64,000 bases of DNA from Mediterraneibacter agrestimuris. GTDB lineage: Bacteria > Bacillota > Clostridia > Lachnospirales > Lachnospiraceae. Below, in pieces: positions 17,547 to 25,612 of this stretch (position 1 is the first letter of the stretch; every line of letters starts with the position of its first letter). The position numbers and the translations under genes are program-made. Under the pieces are notes generated by a model, which was given only the letters and a program-made list of their open reading frames with translations, was not told the DNA's origin and ran no database searches. The stretch lies in contig NZ_CALPDG010000012.1 in the NCBI RefSeq assembly GCF_943193195.1, positions 1 to 64,000 on the forward strand. Direction: 5' to 3'.

Positions 17547-18638
17547 CTAATACTCCAGTGTTTCCATATACTTCATATACTTAACGACCATAAGCGCAAT
17601 CTTGAATGTAATTGCGTCTTCAAAGACCCTCAGATCAAGACCTGTGCTTTTCTGAAGCTTATCAAGCCGGTAAACGAGAGTATTCCTGTGGATATAAAGC
17701 TGTCTGGATGTCTCCGATACATTCAGGCTGTTCTCAAAGAACTTGTTAATCGTTGCCAATGTCTCCTCATCGAATTCATCCGGAGATTTCCCCTCGAAAA
17801 TCTCTTTGATAAACATCTTGCACAGCGGCAATGGGAGCTGATAGATCAGACGGCCGATTCCCAGCGTACTATATGCCACGATATCTTTTTCATCAAAGAA
17901 TATCTTACCTACATCCAAAGCAAGCTTCGCTTCCTTATAGGACTTGGACACTTCCTTGATGTCATTGACAACAGTCCCATATGCGATATGGATACGCTCG
18001 TCACCGGTATCCTCACGCAAAAGTGCAAGCATCTCCTTTGCCATCTTATCCAGTTCTCTGCTGCCGTCCCTTGGATACAGTTCTTTTACCACAATAATGT
18101 TTTTCTCATCCACAGCCGTTATAAAGTCCTTAGACTTACCGCCGAGAAGATTACGGACATTATCAAGCGCCGCACTGTCTTTTTCATGCGATGTCTCAAT
18201 AATAAAGATAACACGTTTTACTTCTGTGTCAATATGTAATTTTTTTGCACGGTTGTAAATATCCACCAAAAGCAAATTATCCAGCAATAAATTTTTTATA
18301 AAATTATCTTTATCAAAACGTTCCTTATATGCCACCAGAAGATTCTGAATCTGAAAAGCCGCCAGCCTGCCCAGCATATATGCATCTTCCCCCTCGCCGA
18401 CTGCAAGAAGTATGTACTCCAACTGCTGCTCGTCAAATATCTTAAAGAACTGACAGCCTTGTATTGCCTGGCTTTCCGCCGGTGACTGTCCGAAAGAAAC
18501 TACAGCGTCTTCGTACTCTTGTCCATTCTCTATTGTACCTGCCAGAGCCTTCCCCTCCGTGTCATACACGCAGAAATCAACCCTACAAATCCCTTTTAAA
18601 CCTTCCATTGTATTCAGAAGTATCTGATTCGTTATCAT
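17547..18638 (-). CDS. PucR/CdaR-type helix-turn-helix regulator
   Basis: A 363-residue protein. The C-terminal 70 residues form the PucR-type HTH_30 domain (ATINKFFENSLNVSETSRQLYIHRNTLVYRLDKLQKSTGLDLRVFEDAITFKIAL). The central part resembles the GGDEF-like CdaR domain (YGTVVNDIKEVSKSYKEAKLALDVGKIF), and the N-terminus may bind a ligand. It is directly upstream of ftsE on the same strand with an 84-bp gap, so it could control the division genes or merely precede them. GGAGG lies 8 bases before the ATG. The effector is unknown. Confidence 0.85.
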   Translation of the reverse strand: MITNQILLNTMEGLKGICRVDFCVYDTEGKALAGTIENGQEYEDAVVSFGQSPAESQAIQGCQFFKIFDEQQLEYILLAVGEGEDAYMLGRLAAFQIQNLLVAYKERFDKDNFIKNLLLDNLLLVDIYNRAKKLHIDTEVKRVIFIIETSHEKDSAALDNVRNLLGGKSKDFITAVDEKNIIVVKELYPRDGSRELDKMAKEMLALLREDTGDERIHIAYGTVVNDIKEVSKSYKEAKLALDVGKIFFDEKDIVAYSTLGIGRLIYQLPLPLCKMFIKEIFEGKSPDEFDEETLATINKFFENSLNVSETSRQLYIHRNTLVYRLDKLQKSTGLDLRVFEDAITFKIALMVVKYMKYMETLEY

Positions 18639-18746
18639 GGCAACAACCTCCGCTCATCCTCTTTAATCCATGTGCATTTTTCACAAAATTTTTCTTCTAT
18701 AAAATATATATCTATATCTTGACATTTTATATATTAATGCAAAAGC

Positions 18747-18790
18747 ACAAAAAAATAAAGAGGAAATCCATCTTTTTTATGCATTTCCTC
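18747..18790 (-). terminator. Intrinsic terminator after the WecG-like gene
   Basis: GAGGAAAT (18783-18790 read on the minus strand) pairs with ATTTCCTC (18760-18767 minus strand) and is followed by TTTATTTTTTT. It ends transcription before the PucR-type gene. Confidence 0.7.
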
Positions 18791-18849
18791 AAATTCTTAA
18801 CAGAAAATTCATTTTTTTGACCTATACAGAGTACACAAAATCTTTTCCT

Positions 18850-19533
18850 TTAATTGATGTCTGTCATATCTGTTTTTTGTTTTTTCACCTGATAATGAAA
18901 AAACTTCTTCATCATAAACTGTACAATTCTTCCAGATGTTTTTTTCTCCTTACTTTCAGACACTGCTAAAATTCCATTAAGCAGCAGACGTGCGTTCAGC
19001 AGCGCCTTGCATCTGACAGCAAATGTTTCTCCATAAGGTGTTGAAAGCCCTGACAAAATACAGTCCGGCTCAACTCCATTTATCTCATTGATTACATTTT
19101 CTTCCATACTGCCATCTGTCGGAAGAACAGCCTGACCGGCGATCAGAAGACCGGAAGCATACAGCTTCAGCACGGTCTGTATTCGTACCAGTTCATCTTC
19201 ACTCTCAGCTAAAAGGAAAAGCGTTTTTCTGTTCTTTTGCAGATATTTAAAAAACATTCTTAAAAAAGTGGCATTATCCACATCCCGAACCAAATTATGC
19301 TCCAGTTCTTCTGATGTCTCAAGCAATGCCTTCTCTCCCGGCAGCAGCAAATCAAATTTCTGTACCTGCTCCCGCCATATTTCATCATCTTTTTCTTTCA
19401 TCAGCATCTCAAGTGTAACCAGTTCAATTGTATTGACAGTTTCCTCTTCCAGATACTGTATCGCACATTTCATTACTTCTTTTGCGGTAAGTACTGTTAT
19501 ATCTATACCAAATATATTAATCTTCCGGTTCAT
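18850..19533 (-). CDS. Degenerate WecG/TagA/CpsF-like protein
   Basis: A 227-residue protein that follows the WecG/TagA/CpsF glycosyltransferase plan: KINIFGIDITVLTAKEVM at the N-terminus, then FDLLLPGEKALLE where active enzymes have a D-x-G region, and INGVEPDCILSGLSTPYGETFAVRC where active members have a conserved G-x-P-K-Q-E stretch. Several residues expected for catalysis look replaced, so it may be non-catalytic or accept a different substrate. It has no membrane segment. AGGTGAG lies 5 bases before the ATG at 19533. It follows the spore-protein gene, and a role in the spore is only a guess. Confidence 0.65.
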   Translation of the reverse strand: MNRKINIFGIDITVLTAKEVMKCAIQYLEEETVNTIELVTLEMLMKEKDDEIWREQVQKFDLLLPGEKALLETSEELEHNLVRDVDNATFLRMFFKYLQKNRKTLFLLAESEDELVRIQTVLKLYASGLLIAGQAVLPTDGSMEENVINEINGVEPDCILSGLSTPYGETFAVRCKALLNARLLLNGILAVSESKEKKTSGRIVQFMMKKFFHYQVKKQKTDMTDIN

Positions 19534-19589
19534 GATTTCTCACCTGTTTTCCACTTTTCAACTATACGATTGTATCAAAAAGGGACAAA

Positions 19590-19808
19590 TTATTCAACCT
19601 TTTCAGACAGTTTATTTTTACTCCTTTTTTCCTTTCTGCGCTTTGTAACCAGACCGCCAATCCGCCCCGTTTCTTTGGATGACAAAGATTTCCACCCATC
19701 CTGCAGCACACGGTCTAAAAGCCCCAGTTCCTCGGCGATTTCATATTTTAATTTCTCTTCCTGCTCCAGATTTTTCAGATCGATCGGTTTCTTCTTTTTT
19801 TCAGACAT
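19590..19808 (-). CDS. Small acid-soluble spore protein, alpha/beta type
   Basis: A 72-residue basic protein. The core LKYEIAEELGLLDRV, then WKSLSSKETGRIGGLVTKRR follows the alpha/beta SASP pattern, including the Glu-Ile pair cut by germination protease in relatives and the GRIGG motif. These proteins coat spore DNA and protect it from UV and heat. The Lys-rich N- and C-termini are longer than in classic SspA/B, closer to SspF/clostridial variants. AAGGGG lies 6 bases before the ATG. It is good evidence that the organism forms endospores. Confidence 0.85.
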   Translation of the reverse strand: MSEKKKKPIDLKNLEQEEKLKYEIAEELGLLDRVLQDGWKSLSSKETGRIGGLVTKRRKEKRSKNKLSEKVE

Positions 19809-19901
19809 TTCTAACCCCTTCGTAACTGTTCAATATCTTCACAGTTACACTCCTTCTTTCTTTTTTAGGAGTATTGCCTGAAATTGGAAGAATATTCGTA
19901 A

Positions 19902-20690
19902 TTATTCGGCTGCAAGTTCCTTCATGTTTTTTATCATCTCTACAATAGATGGACCATAATTTTCCGCAGTTGCCCAGCCCTGTCCCTCGGGATTCTCATT
20001 CTTGCCTAACCATTCCACATAAGGCGCGCTGCCTTTGATTACATATTCGTACCTGTCATCCACACAAGCCTGGCTAAGTGTATCTGTTGTCGCATATGCT
20101 TTCAAATGCTGAATCTGTGCCCTCACTCCCGTCCGGACATCCGGATAAGTATTGCCCGGCACACCACCGCCGGTTGTTCCGATTCCGGCAAAGTTAAACT
20201 GCTCAATAGATGCATCTCCCCCGTACTGCAGCCATCCCGTCTCCTTTAGCATCTGGGCAAAAGCAACTTCCGGAAGCACGCCTTCTGCTTCTGCTTCTTC
20301 TACATAAATCTGACAAAAAGTTTCTATAGAATCTGCTCCGCCTTTTGCCATCATTTCTGCCGGATATTCCACCCCCGCAGAACAAAAATACTCTGCCATG
20401 TCTTCTATCGCAACAGAACTTTTTCCCATAATGGGATATTGCCCTTCTGCAATTACTTCTTGTATCTCTTCTTTTTCTTTTACTTCGCTTTTTTTTGTAT
20501 CTATTTTTGATTTTTGCTCTGCTGCCTGGTTTTCAGCCTCTGCCCGGGCGGCTGTTTCTGTTCCTGGCTGCACGGCATCCCCGTCACTTAATTTTGCCCC
20601 TGCAATTCCAAGACAGAGTGCTAACATCACTGCAAGTCCGATCTCCAGCCACATTTTCACTGTTTTATTCCGAAGCCATGCAAAATCCAT
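19902..20690 (-). CDS. Membrane-anchored glucosaminidase (GH73-type)
   Basis: A 262-residue protein: one N-terminal membrane helix (WLEIGLAVMLALCLGIAGAK), a Lys/Glu/Ala-rich linker, and a Glucosaminidase domain from about residue 115. The domain shows VAFAQMLKETGWLQYGG with the likely catalytic Glu, FNFAGIGTTGGG, and YPDVRTGVRAQIQHLKAYAT. It should cleave N-acetylglucosaminyl bonds in peptidoglycan at the outer membrane face. Its single short domain without binding repeats suggests a localised role such as septum or spore-cortex remodelling. AAAGGA lies 7 bases before the start. Confidence 0.88.
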   Translation of the reverse strand: MDFAWLRNKTVKMWLEIGLAVMLALCLGIAGAKLSDGDAVQPGTETAARAEAENQAAEQKSKIDTKKSEVKEKEEIQEVIAEGQYPIMGKSSVAIEDMAEYFCSAGVEYPAEMMAKGGADSIETFCQIYVEEAEAEGVLPEVAFAQMLKETGWLQYGGDASIEQFNFAGIGTTGGGVPGNTYPDVRTGVRAQIQHLKAYATTDTLSQACVDDRYEYVIKGSAPYVEWLGKNENPEGQGWATAENYGPSIVEMIKNMKELAAE

Positions 20691-20829
20691 AGAATTATCC
20701 TTTCCTGTCCCGTTTTAATATAAATTACATAAAATTATCTTTTTATATTCAATATATTTTATATCCCCCCTCAAATATGTATAAAGTAGATCATGCTTTT
20801 ACAGCAGAAATGAAAACAATTCCTCACCG

Positions 20830-21603
20830 CTATGAAAGATACATACTGCGAAGTGTGTTCCATTCACCTTCCTTCAAACCAATTCCCTCTGAAATATACT
20901 TTTCAAAAGAGCCATATTCTTTCTCAGCCATTTCATAACAAATTTCCAGATATTCCTGTTCCACACAAAGAGCCGCATTTACCGCCTCTTCCATTTCCTT
21001 CGGTACATCCGATGCTCTCAACTGTGCCAGGATCTCCTCATTAACATTCTGCCTTAATATATTTGTTTTCAGATAATCTTCCATGATATCTTCTTTTGAC
21101 ACACCAAGAACCGTCAGGATCACTGCCGCAGAAATCCCCGTTCTGTCCTTACCGGCAAAGCAATGGAAAATTGTTGATCCCTTTGGTGTATTTAAAAGAA
21201 TCTGTAAAAAATCATACAGTTTTCCCCTTACATTTTTGCTCGTAATAAAAGAGGAATACAATCCCTTCATCATCAAATATATCTGTTCCACATTCTGCAT
21301 CTGTTTCAGCTGCTCTTCACTTCCATTCGCCTGTCCCTCTTTCTCTCCTTCAAAGAAATCCAGCGCTATATAATTGATTCCCGAAATCTCGGCATCAGGC
21401 GAAGACTTCTTTTCATTTACCGTACGCAGATCCACAATATTAGAAAGATGCAGCTCTTCTGTCAGAACTTTTATATCTCCCTCTGTCACCTTGGATAATT
21501 CTCCGGAACGAAGCAGCCTTCCAAACGCAACCGTTCTTCCATCTCTGGTCTTCAATCCCCCCAAATCCCTAAAATTATCTAATTTTTCTAATTTGTAACT
21601 CAT
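20830..21603 (-). CDS. Tyrosine-protein phosphatase (PtpB/LipA-like)
   Basis: A 257-residue dual-specificity-type phosphatase. FRDLGGLKTRDGRTVAFGRLLRSGELS at the N-terminus and the P-loop HCFAGKDRTG (Cys-x5-Arg) are diagnostic of the Y_phosphatase3 family, which includes M. tuberculosis PtpB and Listeria LipA. Those enzymes act on phosphotyrosine and phosphoinositides. I chose the ATG at 21603, which has AAAGGATG 6 bases upstream, over one seven codons earlier. It has no signal peptide. Upstream lies a 370-bp region of palindromic repeats. Confidence 0.9.
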   Translation of the reverse strand: MSYKLEKLDNFRDLGGLKTRDGRTVAFGRLLRSGELSKVTEGDIKVLTEELHLSNIVDLRTVNEKKSSPDAEISGINYIALDFFEGEKEGQANGSEEQLKQMQNVEQIYLMMKGLYSSFITSKNVRGKLYDFLQILLNTPKGSTIFHCFAGKDRTGISAAVILTVLGVSKEDIMEDYLKTNILRQNVNEEILAQLRASDVPKEMEEAVNAALCVEQEYLEICYEMAEKEYGSFEKYISEGIGLKEGEWNTLRSMYLS

Positions 21604-21725
21604 AATAAACATCCTTTCTTTCACAACGTATCGAAACTATTATACCTGGTGTTCCTATAATATCACAATCACTCAAAACAGTCCACCGGACTGTCTATCG
21701 CATGCCCGGCAACAGAAAAGAAGAG

Positions 21726-21870
21726 GTTACTGTTCACACCCTACGGGTGCTCCAGTAACAGTATCCAGCCCATTTTAAATCGCCTTCGGCGAGGGGCTGG
21801 ATATATCGCTGTATCACTTCATTGACCGGACACCTTGCAGCACAGTGCAAGGCGCCGTGTGAACAGTAAC
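21726..21870. mobile_element. 145-bp palindromic MITE-like element
   Basis: The ends are exact 14-bp inverted repeats, GTTACTGTTCACAC (21726-21739) and GTGTGAACAGTAAC (21857-21870). Flanking 8-mers match 7 of 8 (AAGAAGAG at 21718-21725, AAGGAGAG at 21871-21878), like a target-site duplication. The interior folds into further hairpins: the 34-bp unit 21726-21759, TATCCAGCCC/GGGCTGGATA (21762-21803) and CCTTGCA/TGCAAGG (21833-21852). It encodes no protein. Two solo copies of the 34-bp unit occur elsewhere in the window. Confidence 0.75.
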
Positions 21871-21876
21871 AAGGAG

Positions 21877-21911
21877 AGTACTGTGCACATCAGCAGGTTG
21901 TGCACAGTACT
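21877..21911. repeat. Perfect 13-bp inverted repeat
   Basis: AGTACTGTGCACA (21877-21889) and TGTGCACAGTACT (21899-21911) are perfect arms around 9 bases. It abuts both the 145-bp element and the hairpin at 21912, so almost all of 21726-21948 can fold. Confidence 0.75.
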
Positions 21912-21948
21912 AAAGGGAGCAGTCTGCACTCAGCGGACCGCTCCCTTT
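21912..21948 (-). terminator. Terminator-like hairpin after scrB
   Basis: AAAGGGAGC and GCTCCCTTT make a 9-bp stem extended by GTC/GAC after one mismatch. It is placed 24 bases beyond the scrB stop. Only three T follow, so efficiency is uncertain. It is related in sequence to the hairpin at 26664. Confidence 0.55.
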
Positions 21949-21971
21949 GTTACTGTTCTTTCTTCTTGTCT

Positions 21972-23402
21972 TTATTTTATCTCCAGTGTATTCAGCTTCC
22001 AGTAATGGACTTTTGCTCCCGGATTATTTATCTTAAAACTGCTCTTTCCATTTTCTGTATAGAAACGAGATGTGAATACCTCTTCGCCCCCATTCAGGAA
22101 TATCTCCATACAAGATGTGTCCATCAGCATGCGGACCGTCTCGCACTTGTCCAGATGAACGCTTCGGCTTCTGCGGCCCCGTCCAATATCTGCCGCCTGA
22201 TCAAACTCCAGCGTAAAAATCTTTTTGTCCTTCTCATAAAAGAGGTAAATACTGTCTGAAATAACAATTTCAAACTCTTCTGACTGATTCACTTTTACCT
22301 CTGCATCATAGCATGACATTTCCTCCGAAATTTCTCCGGTTTCCAGCACCTGCTCTTCTGCCCTTAACACCTTCAGCTCTTCTGCCGGGTACTGCGTAAT
22401 ATGTCCGTTTTTCAAACAGATTTCTCTCGGCACAGTAAGCGCGTTCTGCCAGCCGTATTCTACTGTCGGATTCTCATGCTCCGGCACATCCGGCATTCCG
22501 ATCCATCCTATCAGCAGCCGTCTGCCCTTTTCATCTGCAAAGGTCTGCGGAGCGTAAAAGTCAAATCCTCTGTCCCACTCTTTGAACCCCCAAAGATCAT
22601 ATTCTCCTGCGAAATCTCCCTGTACCTTATAATAACCCGACTGATACAGATTCTGATAATTTATTCCATCAGACTCAATCCCTTGCGGTGATATACTGAG
22701 GATCTTCTGACCATCTACCATAAACACATCGGGGCACTCCCACATATAACCAAATTTTTCATCAGAGGAGATGGAGTGAACAAATTCCCAGCGTCTTAAA
22801 TCCCCAGAACGGTACAGCAAGATTTCTCCTACATCTTCTCTTGTTCTCGCTCCCAACACCATATAGTCACATCCATCGTTGATCCCGATATCCGCTCCGC
22901 TCACTACCTTTGGATCCCTCACATGACAAGTCAGATCGGATGGATAGTCAGCATTGGTCATCAGACATTCTTTTCTGCCAAATGTTCTTCCGTCATTACT
23001 TTCAACAAGTACTGTGTTGCTCTGGCGTCCATTCGTTATATAATTATAGTCGCCCTTAAGTTTTACGTTTCCCGTATAATATAAATACATTTTTCCGTCA
23101 CGCACCAGTGCCGAACCAGAATATACTCCTCTGGACTCAAAGGATTCTTCCGGAGAAAGAGCAGTTCCCGCATACTCCCAATGAAGCAGATCCGGACTGA
23201 TATAATGCCCCCAGTGCTTCATGCCTCCTTCCGGCTCCCCCGGGGAATATTGGAAGAACACATGATATTCCCCGTGAAACTGACAGAGTCCGTTTGGGTC
23301 ATTTAACCACCCATCTGGCGGCATCAGATGCAATTGTAATCTCCACTTATCTGTATTCATCTTGCTGATATCTCCTGTTTTACTATATTCTGCTTTTTTC
23401 AT
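21972..23402 (-). CDS. scrB: Sucrose-6-phosphate hydrolase (GH32)
   Basis: A 476-residue glycoside hydrolase family 32 enzyme. The three acidic motifs are present: WLNDPNG (nucleophile Asp), HVRDPKVV (transition-state Asp) and MWECPDVF (acid/base Glu). A C-terminal beta-sandwich runs from about residue 340. It should split sucrose 6-phosphate, made by the PTS transporter, into glucose 6-phosphate and fructose. It has no signal peptide, consistent with a cytoplasmic substrate. The ATG shares its A with the PTS stop (TAATG), so the two genes are translationally coupled. Confidence 0.93.
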   Translation of the reverse strand: MKKAEYSKTGDISKMNTDKWRLQLHLMPPDGWLNDPNGLCQFHGEYHVFFQYSPGEPEGGMKHWGHYISPDLLHWEYAGTALSPEESFESRGVYSGSALVRDGKMYLYYTGNVKLKGDYNYITNGRQSNTVLVESNDGRTFGRKECLMTNADYPSDLTCHVRDPKVVSGADIGINDGCDYMVLGARTREDVGEILLYRSGDLRRWEFVHSISSDEKFGYMWECPDVFMVDGQKILSISPQGIESDGINYQNLYQSGYYKVQGDFAGEYDLWGFKEWDRGFDFYAPQTFADEKGRRLLIGWIGMPDVPEHENPTVEYGWQNALTVPREICLKNGHITQYPAEELKVLRAEEQVLETGEISEEMSCYDAEVKVNQSEEFEIVISDSIYLFYEKDKKIFTLEFDQAADIGRGRRSRSVHLDKCETVRMLMDTSCMEIFLNGGEEVFTSRFYTENGKSSFKINNPGAKVHYWKLNTLEIK

Positions 23403-25300
23403 TATATCCTTGCTGTAAACTCAATCATTTTATTTTCTGTGGAATCTGTAACAATTACAGCGCTCACTGTAGACAGACCCGCTTCTGTAATTTTATCTAT
23501 ATCAAATTCAATAAGAAGCGCTCCTTTTTTTATCTTCTGACCGCTTTCCACATGGACACGAAACGGCTTTCCTTTTAATGTCACTGTTTCAATTCCTACA
23601 TGAATGAGCAATTCTGTACCGTCTTCTGCTGTGAGTCCAATTGCGTGCTTTGTATCAAATACAGTAGACACCGTTCCGTCAAATGGCGCATACACTTTTC
23701 CTTCAGATGGCTTTACACCAACACCGTCTCCCAACACACCCGATGCAAATGTCTCATCCGGGATTTCACTTAACGCAATGACTTCTCCCGGAATCGGACT
23801 GAAAAATTCTGCTCTTTTTCCGGATAACTCTGTTTCCATCTGCTGACCATCGGTTTCCGTTTTCACTTTTTCTGTTTCACTCTTCCCTTCTACAACCTTT
23901 GCTTCTGTGCTTTGTTCTGTCTCTTCTTCAAACCCCAAAACACCTGTCAGTACAAATGCTGTACCAAACGCGATTACCATTGTGATTACGTAATTCAGTG
24001 GGTTATGTAAATGAAGCAGGATTCCAAAAATTCCCGTTACCCCCGTACCTGTTGCTCCAAGTCCTACAATGGAAGCGTAAAGTGCTCCGCAGGCACCGCC
24101 GATAGATGCCGCAATAAATGGCTTTCCATACCGTAAGTTCACCCCGAAGATCGCCGGCTCTGTAATTCCCATACACGCACTCAGTGCAGAGGGAAGTGCA
24201 ACAGATTTCATTTTCGGATTTTTACTTTTCACTGCAACCGCCAGGGCTGCGCCGCCCTGTGCAACATTCGCTGCAGATGCAAGGGGTAGCCAGTAAGTCA
24301 GTCCATACATAGAAAGCTGTCCCAAATCAATCACTGTATACATATGGTGAATACCGGATACAACTGTCAGTGCATACAGACCGCCCATAATAAGGCTCCC
24401 AATCCCGAACGGAAGAGTCAAAAGCTTCTGGATTCCGCCGAGCAGCCCGTTTTCAACAAACACAAATACCGGACCGATCGCCGCCAGCGTCAAATATCCT
24501 GTGACAAACACACTGACAAGAGGCGTTACAAATAAATCAAACATCGGAGGAACTATCTTATGCAGCTTTTTCTCGATCACACTCAAAACAAATACTGCAA
24601 TGATAACCGGGATAACGTGCCCCTGATAGCCGACCATGTCAATCTCCCACAGTCCGAAAAATACATCTTGTGTCTTCTGTACCCCTTCTGTTGCAACTGT
24701 CCATGCATTCTGCAAATTCGGGTGAATCATAATCATACCGATTACCGCTCCGAGAAATGGATTCGCGCCAAATACTTTTGCTGCACTGAATGCAATTAAA
24801 ATCGGCAGAAATACATATGCTACATTACTGAATAATACTGCAAACTGATAAATAGAACCTTCTGTACTGATCTGCAGGAATCCATTATTTACCATAAAAT
24901 TCAGCGCTTCCATGATTCCCATCAGAAAACCACTGGCAACGATTGCGGGAATAATCGGTACGAAAATATCGCCGATTGTCTTAATCAGCCTTTGAAACGG
25001 ATTTGCATTCTTTGCCGCTTCCCGTTTCACCTCTTCCTTACTCATCTCGGAAATACCTGCAATTTTGATAAATTCATCATATACTTTATTTACAGTTCCC
25101 GTCCCAAGAATAATCTGCATCTGCCCGGATGCAAAAAATACGCCCTTCACACCATCAATGTTCTCAACTGCCTTGTTGTCACACTTATCATTGTCTACGA
25201 TCACTAAACGTAGTCTCGTTGCACAATGTGCTGCTGAAACCAGATTGTCTTTACCGCCGATTTTTTCAAAAATCTGCTGTGCTGTTTCCCTATAATCCAT
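23402..25300 (-). CDS. scrA: PTS sucrose-type EIIBCA permease
   Basis: A 632-residue fused PTS transporter in B-C-A order. EIIB (1-~85) has the phosphocysteine in AAHCATRLRL. EIIC (~100-460) carries about ten helices with the ITEPAIFG substrate loop. After a charged linker, EIIA (~490-632) has the phospho-His in ELLIHVGIETV. The neighbouring GH32 enzyme points to sucrose, although beta-glucoside members have the same layout. AAAGGAGGG lies just upstream of the ATG. The predicted promoter and LacI-type operators are at 25316-25395. Confidence 0.92.
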   Translation of the reverse strand: MDYRETAQQIFEKIGGKDNLVSAAHCATRLRLVIVDNDKCDNKAVENIDGVKGVFFASGQMQIILGTGTVNKVYDEFIKIAGISEMSKEEVKREAAKNANPFQRLIKTIGDIFVPIIPAIVASGFLMGIMEALNFMVNNGFLQISTEGSIYQFAVLFSNVAYVFLPILIAFSAAKVFGANPFLGAVIGMIMIHPNLQNAWTVATEGVQKTQDVFFGLWEIDMVGYQGHVIPVIIAVFVLSVIEKKLHKIVPPMFDLFVTPLVSVFVTGYLTLAAIGPVFVFVENGLLGGIQKLLTLPFGIGSLIMGGLYALTVVSGIHHMYTVIDLGQLSMYGLTYWLPLASAANVAQGGAALAVAVKSKNPKMKSVALPSALSACMGITEPAIFGVNLRYGKPFIAASIGGACGALYASIVGLGATGTGVTGIFGILLHLHNPLNYVITMVIAFGTAFVLTGVLGFEEETEQSTEAKVVEGKSETEKVKTETDGQQMETELSGKRAEFFSPIPGEVIALSEIPDETFASGVLGDGVGVKPSEGKVYAPFDGTVSTVFDTKHAIGLTAEDGTELLIHVGIETVTLKGKPFRVHVESGQKIKKGALLIEFDIDKITEAGLSTVSAVIVTDSTENKMIEFTARI

Positions 25301-25315
25301 AATGCCCTCCTTTAA

Positions 25316-25329
25316 GATATCGTTTTCAT
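25316..25329 (-). promoter_or_regulatory. LacI-type operator or cre, site A (scrA start region)
   Basis: On the minus strand ATGAAAACGATATC overlaps the end of a TATAAT box (25328-25333), which is the likely scrA -10. Binding would block transcription. It fits the TGWAANCGNTNWCA cre pattern except at its last base, as well as a ScrR operator. Confidence 0.6.
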
Positions 25330-25381
25330 TATATCATCTTATCACTCATTACTTTTCTATGTTTTCTTAAGATTTATAATG

Positions 25382-25395
25382 TGATATCGTTTTCA
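25382..25395 (-). promoter_or_regulatory. LacI-type operator or cre, site B
   Basis: TGAAAACGATATCA on the minus strand, a full match to the cre consensus. It is 66 bp upstream of site A, a spacing that would allow looping by a LacI-family tetramer or pair of dimers. Confidence 0.6.
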
Positions 25396-25517
25396 TATTA
25401 TGATTATATTTTATCATACAAAACTCATTTGTAAATTGGCAGAACACACAAAATACTGTATCCTTTTTCAGCAAATTTTAACAAAAATAATTTCTGCTTT
25501 CTTCTTAAAATTCTATA

Positions 25518-25566
25518 AAAAACAGACCTTGTGAAGAGTCACCCTCCCCTCACAAGGTCTGTTTTT
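25518..25566. terminator. Strong bidirectional terminator after scrR
   Basis: Perfect 17-bp arms AAAAACAGACCTTGTGA (25518-25534) and TCACAAGGTCTGTTTTT (25550-25566) with a T-run on either strand. It separates the scrR transcript from the scrAB promoter. Confidence 0.92.
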
Positions 25567-25598
25567 GCCCAAATCACGTTATAACAAAGCTCTGTAAG

Positions 25599-25612
25599 TG
25601 ATATCCTTTTCA
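25599..25612 (-). promoter_or_regulatory. Operator-like site D at the scrR 3' end
   Basis: TGATATCCTTTTCA on the plus strand matches sites A and B at 13 of 14 positions but lacks the central CG step. It straddles the scrR stop codon. It may be a weak auxiliary operator or chance. Confidence 0.35.

Noticed and set aside
21726-21948. Repeated palindromes as a CRISPR array
   Set aside because: The palindromes are different from each other, not spaced by unique spacers, and no cas gene is present.
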